64,000 nt of DNA from Aspidiotus rigidus (GCA_035079385.1 JAVHKY010000052.1:372001-436000), one strand, 5' to 3'; positions 45,652 to 56,566 are shown, numbered from the stretch's first letter. Notes: a model not told the origin generated them from the sequence alone. Numbers and translations are program-made.

Positions 45652-45653
45652 TA
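45649..45653 (-). promoter_or_regulatory. TAATG stop-start overlap between ORF1 and ORF2
   Basis: On the minus strand the ORF1 stop TAA and the ORF2 start ATG share one A. The same overlap drives translational coupling in the R1-clade SART1 element of silkworm (established knowledge). Here the mechanism is inferred from the sequence. Confidence 0.8.
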
Positions 45654-47663
45654 GGAGGCCGTTGGTCCTCTTCGGCTGCCTGGTCGCCCTCGGGTCCTGG
45701 GCTCGGCAGCACCTATGCAGCCTTTACTGCCGACCACATGCCCTGCATCGCGGCCCTCTTCTCGGCTGCATAGTGGGCACTTTGGGTCCCGATGGCAGTC
45801 CCGTAACAGATGCCCTTCTCCGCCGCATCTGTAGCAGCCATTGCCAACAGCTTCCCCTTGGCAAGCTGCGGCAATGTGGCCTCTTCGGAGGCACTTGAAG
45901 CAGCGGGGGGGTGCTGTGTCCTTCTTCTCCAGTGAGCGGACCTTGCAGTTGCTCCACCCAATCTGGATGCTTCCGGCCTGCACTAACTTCAAGGCAGTTG
46001 GAATAGGGACCTCAGCATGAGCCATTTGGCACCCTCGGGCCATCCTCTGGATGTTGGTGATCTTCACCTCGTCCGCTTCACCAATGGCTGCTGTCATTTC
46101 CTCCTTTGTTGCAGAGGCATCGATGTTGAGGAGCAGTATCCTTGTCTTCCTCATTGGTTTGCGCACATCTGCCTTGTCACCAATGACGACCTTCAATTGA
46201 TCAGGGAAGGTATCAGGAGCTCCTTCCAAGGTATGGCGGTATTCCAGCACCATTTCTCCGGCCTTAGTAAACCTGGTGGAGAGTACTTTGACGCCAAGTG
46301 TGCTTGTTGAAAGCTTCGCTCTCGCCTCTTGTATAATAGCGGTGTAGTTGGCTTGCTCGCTCTTCTTCTTCAGCACTACTGCATCACTGCGTGGCTTCCT
46401 CTTCTTCAGCAGTTGTAGCTGCTGTTGGGTCCTCTTCTGCTGCTTGTTTGCAGACTGAAGAGGCACGTTGGAGGGCCTCCCCTCAGTGGCAGTTGGTGGC
46501 TGGGCATCCTTCCTACGGGTGCGCCTGGAAGCCACCTGGCTCCAAGAGGGTGCACCAGCACTAGGTGAAGCTACCTGTTGGGGCTGTTGCTGCTGGTCTT
46601 GCTTCTGTTGCTGCTGCTTCTGTTGCTGCAGTTGCTGCTGCTGTCGCTGTTGCTGCAGTTGCTGCTGCTGTCGCTGTCGCTGTTGCTGCAGCTGCTGCTG
46701 CTGTCGCTGTTGCTGCAGCTGCTGCTGCTGCTGCTGTCGCTGTTGCTGCAGTTCCTGCTGCTGTCGCTGTTGCTGCAGTTGCTGCTGCTGTCGCTGTTGC
46801 TGCACTTGCTGTTGTTGCTGCTGTTTTTGCTGTAATTGCTGCTGCTTTTCCTGCGGTTGTCGCTGCAGTTGCTGGGTTCCTGCAGTTTTTGACACGACTT
46901 TGGCTGCAGTTGTTGTTGCTGTCGCATCGGCTATTCTTCCTTGGAGCTCTTTCACTTGGCTGGTTAGGAGAGCAATCTGCCGCTCTTGCTCCTCACACCT
47001 TAGGTGCAGGTCTTGGGGTGCGCTCTTGGAAAGGTCTTCAACTTGCGCCTTCAGCTTATTGATCACTTCCTGCTGGCGGTCAGTCTTAACCTTCTGTTGC
47101 TTCAAGTGCAACTTAAATTTGGAAGCAAGCTCCTCCGCTTGAGCAAGCTTCAAATCCTTTTCGCAAATTGCCTTCTTCAGCTGTTCAATTCTCACCTGGA
47201 GGCCAGCGTTCGCCTTCCGTAGCTTTCCTCCAGGTAGGTTGGGGGGAACGAATAGGCTGGGCGTTGGAGCCTTATCGGGTGAGGACTCAGCATCGATTCT
47301 CGCCCTCTTGCTGACTCGTTCCTTCCTGGCACACAAGACTTCTGGCGATGACTCATAGCCACGCTCAACATTTCTTCCCTGTTCTTTTGCCTTAACAGGA
47401 GGCGTCTTTGCCGCATTCTCATCTTGTCCAAAAACAAACACATCCTCGTTAGAGCCACCTGGGCTGGTTGCTTTGGCCACGTTGCAGGCCGCCTTGGCCA
47501 GATTGCTTGCCTCATCATGGGATTCCGGGACGATACCCGCCGACCCCTCGCCGCCTGAGCGCATCAGCGTGGGGAGCCGGTTTGCCGAATCCGAATCGGC
47601 ACCAATATTCTTATCTTTCATCATTGTCATCTGTAATATATAAGTTGCAGTGTGAGGCGTCAT
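45651..47663 (-). CDS. R1-like LINE ORF1: Gag-like protein with poly-Gln and zinc knuckles, 670 aa
   Basis: The N-terminal region is hydrophilic, followed by a coiled coil (about 150-240), then a long Gln/Leu/Arg tract (46572-46880 on DNA, residues about 265-360), then a central Gag-like region (about 440-580). Three CCHC-type knuckles close the protein: CFKCLRRGHIAAAC, CYRCGGEGHLLRDC and CPLCSREEG (residues about 586-645). The true start may be one of several Met codons (1, 13, 14 or 15). The product would bind the element RNA. The opposite-strand frames through the Gln tract are shadows. Confidence 0.9.
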   Translation of the reverse strand: MTPHTATYILQMTMMKDKNIGADSDSANRLPTLMRSGGEGSAGIVPESHDEASNLAKAACNVAKATSPGGSNEDVFVFGQDENAAKTPPVKAKEQGRNVERGYESSPEVLCARKERVSKRARIDAESSPDKAPTPSLFVPPNLPGGKLRKANAGLQVRIEQLKKAICEKDLKLAQAEELASKFKLHLKQQKVKTDRQQEVINKLKAQVEDLSKSAPQDLHLRCEEQERQIALLTSQVKELQGRIADATATTTAAKVVSKTAGTQQLQRQPQEKQQQLQQKQQQQQQVQQQRQQQQLQQQRQQQELQQQRQQQQQQLQQQRQQQQLQQQRQRQQQQLQQQRQQQQLQQQKQQQQKQDQQQQPQQVASPSAGAPSWSQVASRRTRRKDAQPPTATEGRPSNVPLQSANKQQKRTQQQLQLLKKRKPRSDAVVLKKKSEQANYTAIIQEARAKLSTSTLGVKVLSTRFTKAGEMVLEYRHTLEGAPDTFPDQLKVVIGDKADVRKPMRKTRILLLNIDASATKEEMTAAIGEADEVKITNIQRMARGCQMAHAEVPIPTALKLVQAGSIQIGWSNCKVRSLEKKDTAPPRCFKCLRRGHIAAACQGEAVGNGCYRCGGEGHLLRDCHRDPKCPLCSREEGRDAGHVVGSKGCIGAAEPRTRGRPGSRRGPTAS

Positions 47664-47848
47664 CTGAGAAGCTGCTTCCGCCTTCCCAGATCATCTTGCA
47701 GAACCATACTTCCCCCGCGAGCTGCTTGGTCCTCGCAGGGAAAGGCACACACTTTACGGCTATGACCGGGTTTTCATTGTCAGAATTTTCCATCTCCTAC
47801 CTAGTCACTGGAAGAAACTCACCAGGGCCAGGCAAATAGAGTGGTATG

Positions 47849-47973
47849 GGACGTGAAGGTCCAGATGGCGATACGTAACCCCATACAAACAGGACGTGAA
47901 GGCTATGAAAGCAGTACGTAACCCCATTCATACAGGACGTGAGGGCCACCAGACAGTACGTAACCCCATACAT
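47849..47973 (-). repeat. 43-bp tandem repeat in the LINE 5' leader
   Basis: Three units starting at 47849, 47892 and 47935, each with GGACGTGAAGG (GGACGTGAGGG in the third), then ACGTAACCCCAT. Tandem units in the 5' leader are known in other LINE families to act as internal promoter modules. That role is inference here. Confidence 0.8.
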
Positions 47974-48158
47974 GAAGATGATCCTGATGCAGGTGTGACT
48001 GCCTACACCAGTTGACGGTTTTCTGTCGGGGTTGTCCTTCCCTTATCCTATGGGCCCGTGCCCTAGCCTGCAAGGAGACAGGTGGTTTTTTTAAAAAGTA
48101 TAGGGTTTCCTTCCCTACGGTTTAATTAGCCTCCGAGTATCCTTCTCCTAGTACTCTT

Positions 48159-48855
48159 AGTTGCAGCGCCCCACCCGCACCCCAACAGCAACCCGCCACC
48201 AAACCATAACGCCACCAAACGCCGACCAGAAGCAGACAGTAAGTGAAACAGTCGCAGCCAACACCTCACTATCCTCACATTCGACACTCAAGTCCAGTAC
48301 CCCAGCATTCACAAGGGTACCAAACAACTCAGCTCAGTCAAGCACCACAGAAGGCACCCACCAGAGCAGACCCAATACGCACCCACCCGGCACAACGTAG
48401 CACCATAAAGGTACAAGACGCCGCACCATGGAGGGAACCCACCAGAGCCACCCCAATGTGCACCCTCCCGGCACAAGACGCCATCCTAGTTTATAGGCCC
48501 AGCAGCGCATCCCGGGTGGCCAACCCAGTCAGCACGCCCAGACCGCAACTACTCGCGCGAGACAGAGTTCATGTATCAGCCCACGCGGTCAGCCTGTTCT
48601 GCCAATGAACCCCTCGATTCCAGGTGACGCACAGCCCGGGGGGTCAGCCCAGTCAATGGCACCGGAACCGGACCTCTTCATTCATTCATCATCCCACGCA
48701 TTCAAATCTGTGCCGCACACTCGCCTGTCACCCCATCCACAAGCCCGCCAACGCCCAGCAAAGCCACAGCTCAGAGCACGCCACCATCAGAGAACAGACG
48801 ACACACCACATAGGCCCCCCCCCACCGCGTCAAGGTGGTACCTTACGGGGGGGAG
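48159..48855 (-). other. C-rich distal 5' leader of the R1-like LINE
   Basis: This stretch is unusually C/A-rich on the plus strand (CACCCGCACCCC-type sequence), unlike all neighbours. It ends in a C/G homopolymer at the AAT junction. Plus-strand frames (48161-48937) have no domain and are treated as by-products of composition. Confidence 0.55.
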
Positions 48856-48959
48856 AATAATAATAATAATAATTGGAAAAAAAAAAAAATGTGTACAAAA
48901 TTTTTTTGGGACAACCTATAACAATACAGGGAATTAACACAATAGGACTTTTCATGGAG

Positions 48960-49100
48960 GACAATAGCTCGAGAGTCGACATTTTTTTTTTCAAGTCCCC
49001 CTTCTATCATATATAGCTCAAGAATTGAAATTTTTCCAAGTTTTTTTTGTTGGATGGCGCACGCCAAATTTCTCAAAAAGCCCCCCATAACACAGGTTTC
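48960..49100. repeat. Fragment of the ATAGCTC-type repeat
   Basis: CCCCCTTCTATCATATATAG near 48998 followed by CTCAAGAATTGAAATTTTTC and TTTTTTTTGTTGGATGGCG matches the unit and end sequence of the 32.4-33.8 kb array (for example near 33680-33710). Confidence 0.5.
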
Positions 49101-49705
49101 CTGTTAAAAAAAAAAAAAGTGTACCATGGTTGTTTTCACAATGGACCCTTCATGTATTACTCCTCTTTTGCAATAGAGAGCGCTTCGTCATTTTACGGCA
49201 TGATGGAGACATGAATGAAGAGTAGAAAAAAGCAAAAAAAAATGAAAAAGGCATAAATCAAGTTAGGCCCTTTTGCTGGAGACGCGTTCAATTATGAATT
49301 ATATGATTTGTGATTCTTGATTCAACCACATATTTTGTGATTTGTGCCTATCCCTGGATAGTGAGCAAAAGGTGAATATTTTGACACACGGAGCAAAATT
49401 TTGGAATTTGAGCACAAAAATAGTCGCAATGAAAGGTAAATTTTATGTCTCGTCCTCTTTGATTTCTTAAAAAAAAAAAAAAAAATCTTACTTTTTGAGA
49501 CATATTGATTGGAATGAGTACATTGGCTAATGGATAAATACAATAAGTTCACCTTTTGCTGTGGGGTGACAGAGGCGCGCTCTGGTGGCTGCACGGTCTG
49601 AATAGTACACTACAAGAAGTAGTTAGCTTAAAACCGTTCAGAAAACGAGACACAATAATTCAAAACCGTCTGTCCAGCCATTGACTATATATTACTTCGT
49701 AACTC

Positions 49706-49921
49706 AGACGTACAGTCCTATTGTTATAAACGGTGTCGTTTTCTTGGATTACGTTGGATACGAATAACAGATCGCGCCAGATGTCAAGACGTAGGTGTAA
49801 CAGAGAGGGAACGATGTTCAGCGATGCTTTTTCTCTTTTACTCTACTGGTTAGCACGCAGCGCACTCACGTTGTCGTTTCCAGCAAAACGACACCGTTCA
49901 TAACAATAGGACTGTACGTCT
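49706..49921. mobile_element. Foldback MITE nested in M4 copy 2
   Basis: AGACGTACAGTCCTATTGTT at the left end is inverted exactly at the right end (…49921), and the pairing continues through AACGGTGTCGTTTT with one mismatch. The core (GTCAAGACGTAGGTGTAAC) is shared with the element at 2637-2832. Confidence 0.7.
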
Positions 49922-50067
49922 GGTTAATGTAGATGTATAGTCAATGGTCCAGCGTTATTTTAGCGCTAGGACTGCGTTTTTCTAACGCGCGTTAAGCCAA
50001 TGGTTAAGCGCAGGATATAGAAAAATAGGTTTCATTTTTTCACATGAACCCTCTTTGTTCACGTGAC

Positions 50068-50455
50068 GTCACCAACTGCTAACATCGAGCAATTTTGATC
50101 AATAGTACGCGATATTCTGCGATAGTATCACGCGATGGTGCTTAGAACATTATCGACTCCCATAAGAATACACAGGGAACATTTCGATCATGTGTTAGTA
50201 TTTCAAAATGAGAAATGAATGAGGAATTCAACGTTGATAATCAAGATCTGGAAGATCTCAAGTATTTGAGAATGTTTTTCGTTTCTCACTTTATTCTTCT
50301 ATTCAAATATGAGCAAATGATCGAATTCAATTTTTCTTCTTATGGAAAAGTCCGTGTAAAAAAAGTTTGTTTACTTTCCCTAAGCACCATCGATCACAAA
50401 TCTCGAAATTATTTTGAATACAACGATGCTGTGACGTAGGCGTGAACGAAGAGGC
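50068..50455. mobile_element. MITE nested in M4 copy 2
   Basis: CCTCTTTGTTCACGTGACGT at the left faces ACGTAGGCGTGAACGAAGAGG-type sequence at the right. Copy 1 of M4 lacks it. The 74-codon frame inside (50215-50439) is not supported as a gene. Confidence 0.55.
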
Positions 50456-52896
50456 CTCTTACAGGAAATAACGCTTCATCAGCAATTTTTTCTGGAAGTA
50501 TAGGTTGAAATACAAAACATGTCAGAGGTGAATTTGAAAAAATTTTTTGTTCTTTACATTGTTTTCTCATAACTTTTACATCAAAATGTATATTTCTTGA
50601 GAAAACGGCTTGTAAAGGGTAATTTTTCTTAAAGAGACTATGTAAAAGTATGAAACCTGGATATTAAAATCGCCTACTAGTGGCGGAAAACAAACATTTT
50701 TTTTGGCGCTCCGCATTACATACATAATAGTTTTGAAAGTGTAAGCCTACTACCTCTTTTAGTAGGGCTCTGCCTTTAGTGTACTATAATTGAAAACTGC
50801 AAGTCATCCTTTATTCCTGAAAGTTGCTGGGTTTTTGGGGTTGGTGTACAGATTGAGCCAATGATGATTTTGTAGGAAATGACTTTGTAATCGGATTGTA
50901 TTTGTTTCTCCTTCAAGTTTGTTGATTAATATCAACAGAAGTCACGGGGAAAGAACTTACATGGAGATAGCAGCACTAGCCTTCAAGTAACATTGCAAGC
51001 CATTGGCGCAACTCAAGCTAAATGGTGGTACAAATGGACCTATTAACACAATCATTACAGACACTGACGACCAAAAGGAATTCATTGACAAACGTGAATT
51101 GTGATATGTTGGTAAAAGATAATTTATCCAAACTTCACAGTGAATATGGGCTTGACTACAGGCATGGATTGTAACCTGAAGAAATATGATGGAGCTAGTG
51201 GTGCAATAATGGTACCAGAGTGGCTAGTGGATTGGAAGTCACTCAACAATATCTACAAATGGCCTGCATCAATCGCTATTGTGGTGGCAAAATATTCATG
51301 TACCGGTGCGGTCGGTCGAGTCTTGATTTAGATTGCGCAGAAGCCAATTTCCAGCATTGAGGCTTTTGCATCACAGTTTACAAAGTACCTTTTGCCCAGA
51401 ATGTAGACTCGCTGACAAAATTATGAGAATGGCAAATTGCACCAAGACTTAGAATAATCATCTAATGCGTGGTTTACATTGAACGACGCTTGCTCAACTG
51501 TTATTGGATTGAGAGTTTAATACTAAAAGCAATTTCATCAATGCTGTCTGCAAACAGAAGGCGGAGTCTTGCAGTGAAACTCACCAAAGGTAGCCTACAA
51601 TAGAGTGGAAAGGTGTAGAATTTTGCACAAAAAAAAACTGCGCAAGATACCGTCAATTGTACCATGGCCTACTCTATACAAGGCCGGAAGATAGCAATGT
51701 CACAATGTTGCATTTCAAAATCAGTGTATACAGATTTACATGGACACTTATGGGAAATAATGAAAAAAATTGAATATCTTGATTTGTATGAAAATAAAAC
51801 AGGGCTTTCCAAAAAAATTAAAAGATTATAATTTGAAGATGAAACAATTTTTGTTTTTTTAGCTCATATTTTAGTAAAACTGGTGCAGTACAAGGAAAGT
51901 TTGAAAATTAAAAATCAGGTTGGTACAATGTGTTGTACAGTTTATGTACAGTTACATCGCACCAATGGACACACACCAGCCCAAAACGTCACTGTTAAGA
52001 ATCCACTGCGCGCTGTGGTCATTTTCTACATTCCAGTCTTGTTGATTGTACTGTCGGGAATCATTGAAGGTGAAACTTGCAGTAATTGGCTGAAGGAAAT
52101 GAGAAACTTCAACAAATGAAGGAATGAACAAAAGTCTACAAAGAGAACAATCCATTGTTTTAAATGTGGTGAACCGGAACGGATATTTTGTTTTTGTAAA
52201 GCACCACTCAAGCCAAAAAAGTGCACTGTCTGTTGATATGTATCTCATTTTTATTTGGAGTGCCTTATAATGTTGATTCCTGTGAGAATCTAAGTAAAAA
52301 AGCTTCAGTAAATATAGCAAGTTCTGAAAATATTAATGTAAAGGTCCGTGATAATCTCTATTTAAAGCAACCAAAAGTTAATGGCTACAAAACTATGTCT
52401 TTTGTTAACACTGGAACTACTCGGTATTTGGTGCGTAATTTGTGTGTGATCAAAATTTATGGTCAAAATTTAGAACCTTTGAGTGAAATGGGAAGTGTAC
52501 TAGGTAATGTTGAGCCTCAAGAAATCATGATCAAAAGTTTGCGCCTGTAAAAATTGACGGCATGACCTTGAATTGTATAATATATGTAGTTAAAGATGAC
52601 ACAATAAATATTGGCAAATGTTGTTATTGGTCAGATATGGTTGAATAATACTTATATTGTTTTTGAATGAATGGTGATCTGCGTATTTGCGAAGTCACTA
52701 AATTGGGAATTGATCACGCCGTACTGAAATATTTTACTTGTTTGGACACTGCCAATAATCCGTCACAATAAATTGCATTGCATTGGAAGCTGTCAAAACA
52801 GTGCTGTTGGAGGCGGAAAAAGTCAACTTTGTTCAATATAGAGCACATGCATCAAGTGATAACGTTATCACAAATGCCAAAGATGTAAGTTCAAAT

Positions 52897-53200
52897 CTTA
52901 GACCATACAGAAGATAGACTTTAGATAGACTGAGCGTCGGCCATATAAGCCTGTACAACGCGTTTGTCGAAAGACATGATAAGAAAATAAGGATCTCAGG
53001 ACCCGTTCATGGCAACGCGGTGTGCTGAGACGCACGGTGCGACAAACGTTCACCTCCCCGCAACGTCGAGGCTATACCCGCAACATCCCGCGACCAACCG
53101 CAACGTCTACTATTAATAAAAAGGTCCCGAGATCCTTATTTCGTATCATGTCTTCAGTCTTCCGACGCAATTTTTATCACTATCTTCTGTATGGTCTAAG
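52897..53200. mobile_element. hAT-type MITE in the gypsy remnant
   Basis: Perfect inverted ends CTTAGACCATACAGAAGATAG-type (first 20: CTTAGACCATACAGAAGATA) with the 8-bp duplication GTTCAAAT (52889-52896 and 53201-53208). 304 bp. The interior pairs through AAGGATCTC / GAGATCCTT and is locally GC-rich. Confidence 0.85.
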
Positions 53201-53274
53201 GTTCAAATTTAGTTCCTACACCCATTTATAGTGTATGCAATTTGCTGAAACTGTTACAGAAGGTTGGTGCTTAG

Positions 53275-53725
53275 CACGGTACATAATAGAGGTATGCACA
53301 CGAGCGTATCATTGCTGTACAAACTGTTGTCCCTCAATATGTCGTTATTTTTCTTAACAAATTCCCAAATCGCGCTGTATGCTTAGCCTTAAACATAATA
53401 TTAGGTTTAACACAAAGTCTTATGGCAAATTGGCAATTTTCAAAAAATTATAGGAAAAGAGTAGAAAGCTGAAATTTGGGTCGAATAAACAATTTATTAT
53501 AAGCTACAAATTTCAGAAAGAACCATTGTTCTAAGTGAATTTTTCAATTTTTTACAATTTTTCAAGAAATGCTCATACTAGAGTGCCTAGGATAATGTAA
53601 CAGCGCTAGTGAAGAGCGGGGAACTTGGACCTAGATTGCAACAAATGTACCGTAATTTTGATACGCTGCAACAAACCTGCGGACAAGATTTTGGTGCTGT
53701 ATCCATACCTCTATTATGTACCATG
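53275..53725. mobile_element. hAT-type MITE, family M1, copy 4
   Basis: The ends start CACGGTACATAATAGAGGTA and close with the inverse. Flanks are GTGCTTAG (53267-53274) and GTGCTTAC (53726-53733), seven of eight identical. 451 bp. Confidence 0.8.
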
Positions 53726-54493
53726 GTGCTTACTTTTATTGGCGCAACCAAAAGAATAATTACGATCTTGCTATGATTGTGAATAATTGTATAGAACTAT
53801 GGAAACCATTCATGAAAGAGAAGTGAAATTTTTGTTAGTAGGAGACTATTGCAACTCAACAAGAGATTTTCCATTTTCTGGTTAATCATGAGTATTGCGG
53901 TGCATTTGCCACTAATATTTCTAAGTTTGGTTCAATCGAACTTGTGAAGGTGAGAATTAAGGTAGTAAACCTATATCTCAGAAACCATATTGTAGTTCAC
54001 AGGAGAATGTATTGGATCATCGGGGAGTGGTTAGAGCCTGGTATTGTTGTAGAGTCTGAATCAGCTTATTCAAGTCCAGCATTATTGGTTCATAATAGGA
54101 AAAAGCGTCCAGTGTTTGATTTTTGACGTATGAATGAGCAAACTTTTACTGACTCATATCCATTGACAAGCATATGGTCACTTAATCAGAGGCTGAGTAA
54201 TTTTCATTGATCAATCTTGTGAATGTTTACCACCAGTTGATGGTTGATGAGGAATCACAGTACAAAAACAGTTTTGTTACGCTCTCATTTAAGAGAGAGT
54301 TTGATCATTTACCATTTGGATTGAAGAACGCGCCTCCCACCTTCAACAATATTAATGAACCGCGTGCTTAGTAACCTAAAGAATCTCAGAAATTTATGTT
54401 GTTCATATGTAGTGTAGGCAAATAAGAAGAAAAAAAACACACTGCGACATAGTAGAGGTCTAATTGCTGTAAATGGTCAAGAATGATGTCCAA

Positions 54494-54998
54494 ATAATAA
54501 TAATAACAGCCTCACTTACGCCAATTTTTGGCCAATGGCCTCGCACCACACTCTGTGAATATTCTGTGGTGCGGTGTATTAGGACTACACATCCCACGGT
54601 GCCCTAGTTCGGCTTGGGAAGGTGACGAAATGCTGCGTTATTATTTTTACACGTTCGTTATCATACTGTACTAATTTACTCCGCATGTGCGTGAGATAGG
54701 GGTTGCTGGTTTAGCCGGTTAACCGCGTCTTCACGACGCTGAACCAGATCCACAGCTTCCCGTCTATCGCACAAGCCTGTTTGAGCGTTTAGATACCGCC
54801 GGTAATCCCCACTTCTAGATTATCCGACTCGTTGCTGATACAGGTTGATCGGCTCAGTGACGTTAACAGATAGCACGATGTTGGAAGTGATTGTTCGAGA
54901 AATAACCTGCTACTGTTGAAGCTTCTTCGAAGCTGGTGTCAAACCGCGGACCTTTGGGTTACAAGGCCGTGTTCGTACCACTCCGCCACTGAGCCACT
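54494..54998 (-). mobile_element. tRNA-derived SINE, full length
   Basis: A 505-bp minus-strand element between perfect 12-bp duplications ATGATGTCCAAA (54482-54493 and 54999-55010). The 5' head (54998 down to about 54930) is tRNA-like, with A box TGGCGGAGTGGTACG and B box GGTTTGACACC and a TGT anticodon position (CTTGTAAC). It probably derives from tRNA-Thr. The tail is (ATT)n, next to the left duplication. It would be transcribed by RNA polymerase III and mobilised by a LINE in trans. The body shows no obvious LINE-derived 3' end by eye. Confidence 0.85.
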
Positions 54999-55187
54999 AT
55001 GATGTCCAAAACAACATACTAACTTCTCCGCGTCCCCCCCCCCGAAGATTTTTTTATGGGAGTTCAAACCGCCTCAAAATCAGTTTTTTGTAAATATCTC
55101 GCTTAATACGCAATTCAGAGAAAAAAGTCATCAGTCGAAAATTATTCCTCGTAAAATTTCCTATCGAAATATGTATTTCATTTTACC

Positions 55188-55314
55188 GACTTTTCTAACT
55201 AGAAAAGTGAGGTATTACACCCGTAGCAAGGTCAACAGGAGGAGTGGGTAATGAACTTTCTCGACGTTTTAGGGGTCCTAGATCACAACTAGCATAAAAA
55301 AAAATTTCAGGTTT

Positions 55315-55316
<2 letters not shown>
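55188..55316. repeat. Dispersed repeat fragment (TAGAAAAGTGAGGTATT family), copy 1
   Basis: TTTTCTAACTAGAAAAGTGA at 55190 and TTTCAGGTTTCCTTAT at 55302 bracket this fragment. The same two words bracket a longer copy at 56838-57348 (ATTTTCTAGCTAGAAAAGTG ... AATTCAGGTTTCCTTAT). Confidence 0.55.

Positions 55317-55366
<50 letters not shown>
55317..55366. repeat. (TA)n microsatellite
   Basis: About 25 uninterrupted TA units, lying between the repeat fragment and the 168-bp tandem pair. Confidence 0.95.
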
Positions 55367-55369
<3 letters not shown>

Positions 55370-55375
55370 ATTTTT

Positions 55376-55712
55376 TTGTCCGCGGAACTCCTCTGAAACT
55401 ACCCGATGGATTTTTTTGTAACTTGGCCATATTGTAGTAGTATATCTGAAGATGTGCACCTGCAATTTTTTTGAAAATCGGATGAGTAGTTCTCGAGAAA
55501 TTTTCAATTTGTTGAGAAATTTTGCAGTATTTCGAGTACCTTTTTGTCCGCGGAACTCCTCCGAAACTACCCGATGGATTTTTTTGTAACTCGGCCATAT
55601 TGTAGTATTATATTTGAAGATGTGCACCTGCATTTTTTTTGAGGGTCGGATGAGTAGTTCTCGAGAAATTTTTACTTTTGTTGAAAATTTTTCACTATTA
55701 CGAGTAGCTTCT
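55376..55712. repeat. 168-bp tandem pair
   Basis: TTTTGTCCGCGGAACTCCTC starts each unit (about 55374 and 55543). Both continue through GAAACTACCCGATGGATTTT and GATGAGTAGTTCTCGAGAAA. Minus-strand frames here repeat the same peptide and are artefacts. Confidence 0.85.
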
Positions 55713-56054
55713 TACGAATAGCTGCGAGTAGCTGCTTACGTTAGGAGAAGCGGATTTTCCTATACGTTTACCACTTTCGTTATCAGTACGTGTATTGTGA
55801 AGAACCTTTCATCATTCGACAGGTTCATTCTTCGTTCGTTCTTTACCAAGGGTTCATTGGATTTTATTTCTGATGAAACCTTTTCGTTTAAATTTAGTAC
55901 ACTTGTATCTCGCTTCCCACAGCCCCTAGAGCGTTGAATTTTGTTTTGTCAAATTTTATTTGTTTTGTTAAATTTATTTTTGAACGGATAGTGGCAATGG
56001 CGAGTTGTTCATTTTTCTAGCTATTTTTCATTATTATTAGTCATACTCCATAGT

Positions 56055-56566
56055 TTTTTTTTTTTTGTTTTTTTATTATTATTTTACGAGCATTATAAAC
56101 TGCACGAGGGTTATTTGCTCGGCGTTACAATCTTATTTTAGAACATTACTTGAATTAGGTTAAATTAGGTACGTATTGGTGGAATTGAGTGGCGATCGAA
56201 CGGAATTTGTTGGTGAATTATATGAAGTTGTAGAATTGAGTGGTGCGTAAATAAGTTAGGGTTGAGTCGATGGTTTCGGAGTTGTTGTTTAGTGCTGCAT
56301 TGATATTGGAAGATATATTTAGGGAGGTTCGAGTGGGTTGCAGGACGGGGTATGAGAAAATAAAATGATCAACTGATAAATTTTCTTGGAGACAGTGAGG
56401 GCATGATGGAGGAGCGAGATTAGTGAGAAGATAAGTATGAGTAAGACGAGTGTGGCCTATTCGCAGCCGAGCTAAAATGACCTCCTCTTGCCTTGAATTT
56501 CGTTGGGATGAGGACCAAAATGTGGGTTCACGTTTTATTTTTCTTAATTTGTTATTCGACTGATTT
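56055..56566 (-). pseudogene. 5'-truncated LINE 3' end (RNase H-linked tail)
   Basis: On the minus strand a clean frame ends at 56218 and reads REPTFWSSSQRNSRQEEV, ARLRIGHTRLTHTYLL, PPSCPHCLQE, then LSVDHFIF. That is the conserved C-terminal region after RNase H in I/Jockey-group LINEs. Past the stop the 3' leader runs to a (TAA)/A-rich tail at about 56055-56075. Upstream coding sequence is missing, as in typical 5'-truncated insertions. It is a different family from the two full-length LINEs. Confidence 0.75.

Larger units (their letters stand above)
42109..48855 (-). mobile_element. R1-clade-like LINE inserted in an (AAT)n microsatellite
   Basis: A 6.75 kb minus-strand element, clearly more GC-rich than its surroundings. 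It has a 5' leader (48855-47664) with a 43-bp tandem repeat, ORF1 (47663-45651), ORF2 (45651-42541) and a 3' leader of about 430 bp. Both ends abut AAT repeats. The domain set (Gag-like ORF1 with CCHC knuckles; ORF2 with AP endonuclease, RT and a C-terminal Cys/His motif; no RNase H) fits the R1 clade, whose members often target repeats. Both frames are intact. Confidence 0.88.
49605..50790. mobile_element. Mutator-like MITE, family M4, copy 2, with nested insertions
   Basis: The ends AGTACACTACAAGAAG (49616) and TAGTGTACTA (near 50778) face each other. Read in reverse, the 50456-50780 part follows 21389-21710 of copy 1 closely, including the TTACCCTTTACRAGC and TTTCTCAAGAAATATAC segments. 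Two other foldback elements (49706-49921 and 50068-50455) interrupt it. Confidence 0.55.
51160..54375 (+). pseudogene. Decayed Ty3/gypsy-type retrotransposon, Gag-Pol remnants
   Basis: Gag-like sequence at 51168-51500 (FDG-like YDGAS, WLVDWKSLNNIYKWP, SIEAFASQFTKYLLP). A single zinc knuckle CFKCGEPERIFCFC lies at 52160-52200. A protease remnant with FVNTGTTRYLV follows at about 52395-52430, then KIDGMTLNCIIYVVKDD. The start of reverse transcriptase is at 53944-54360 (WLEPGIVVESESAYSSPALL, KRPVFDF, then VNVYHQLMVDEESQY and REFDHLPFGLKNAPPTFNN after frameshifts). Many stops are present. The RT is truncated before the catalytic motif, and integrase and LTRs were not found. Two MITEs (52897-53200, 53275-53725) lie inside. 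Confidence 0.75.

Noticed and set aside
46468..47142. Plus-strand Cys-, Ala- and Leu-rich frames
   Set aside because: They are antisense shadows of the Gln tract in ORF1 of the R1-like LINE.
50215..50439. 74-codon acidic frame
   Set aside because: It lies entirely within a MITE with inverted ends (50068-50455) and shows no domain.
55307..55633. Minus-strand frames with a repeated peptide
   Set aside because: They come from the 168-bp tandem pair and the TA run, not from a gene.
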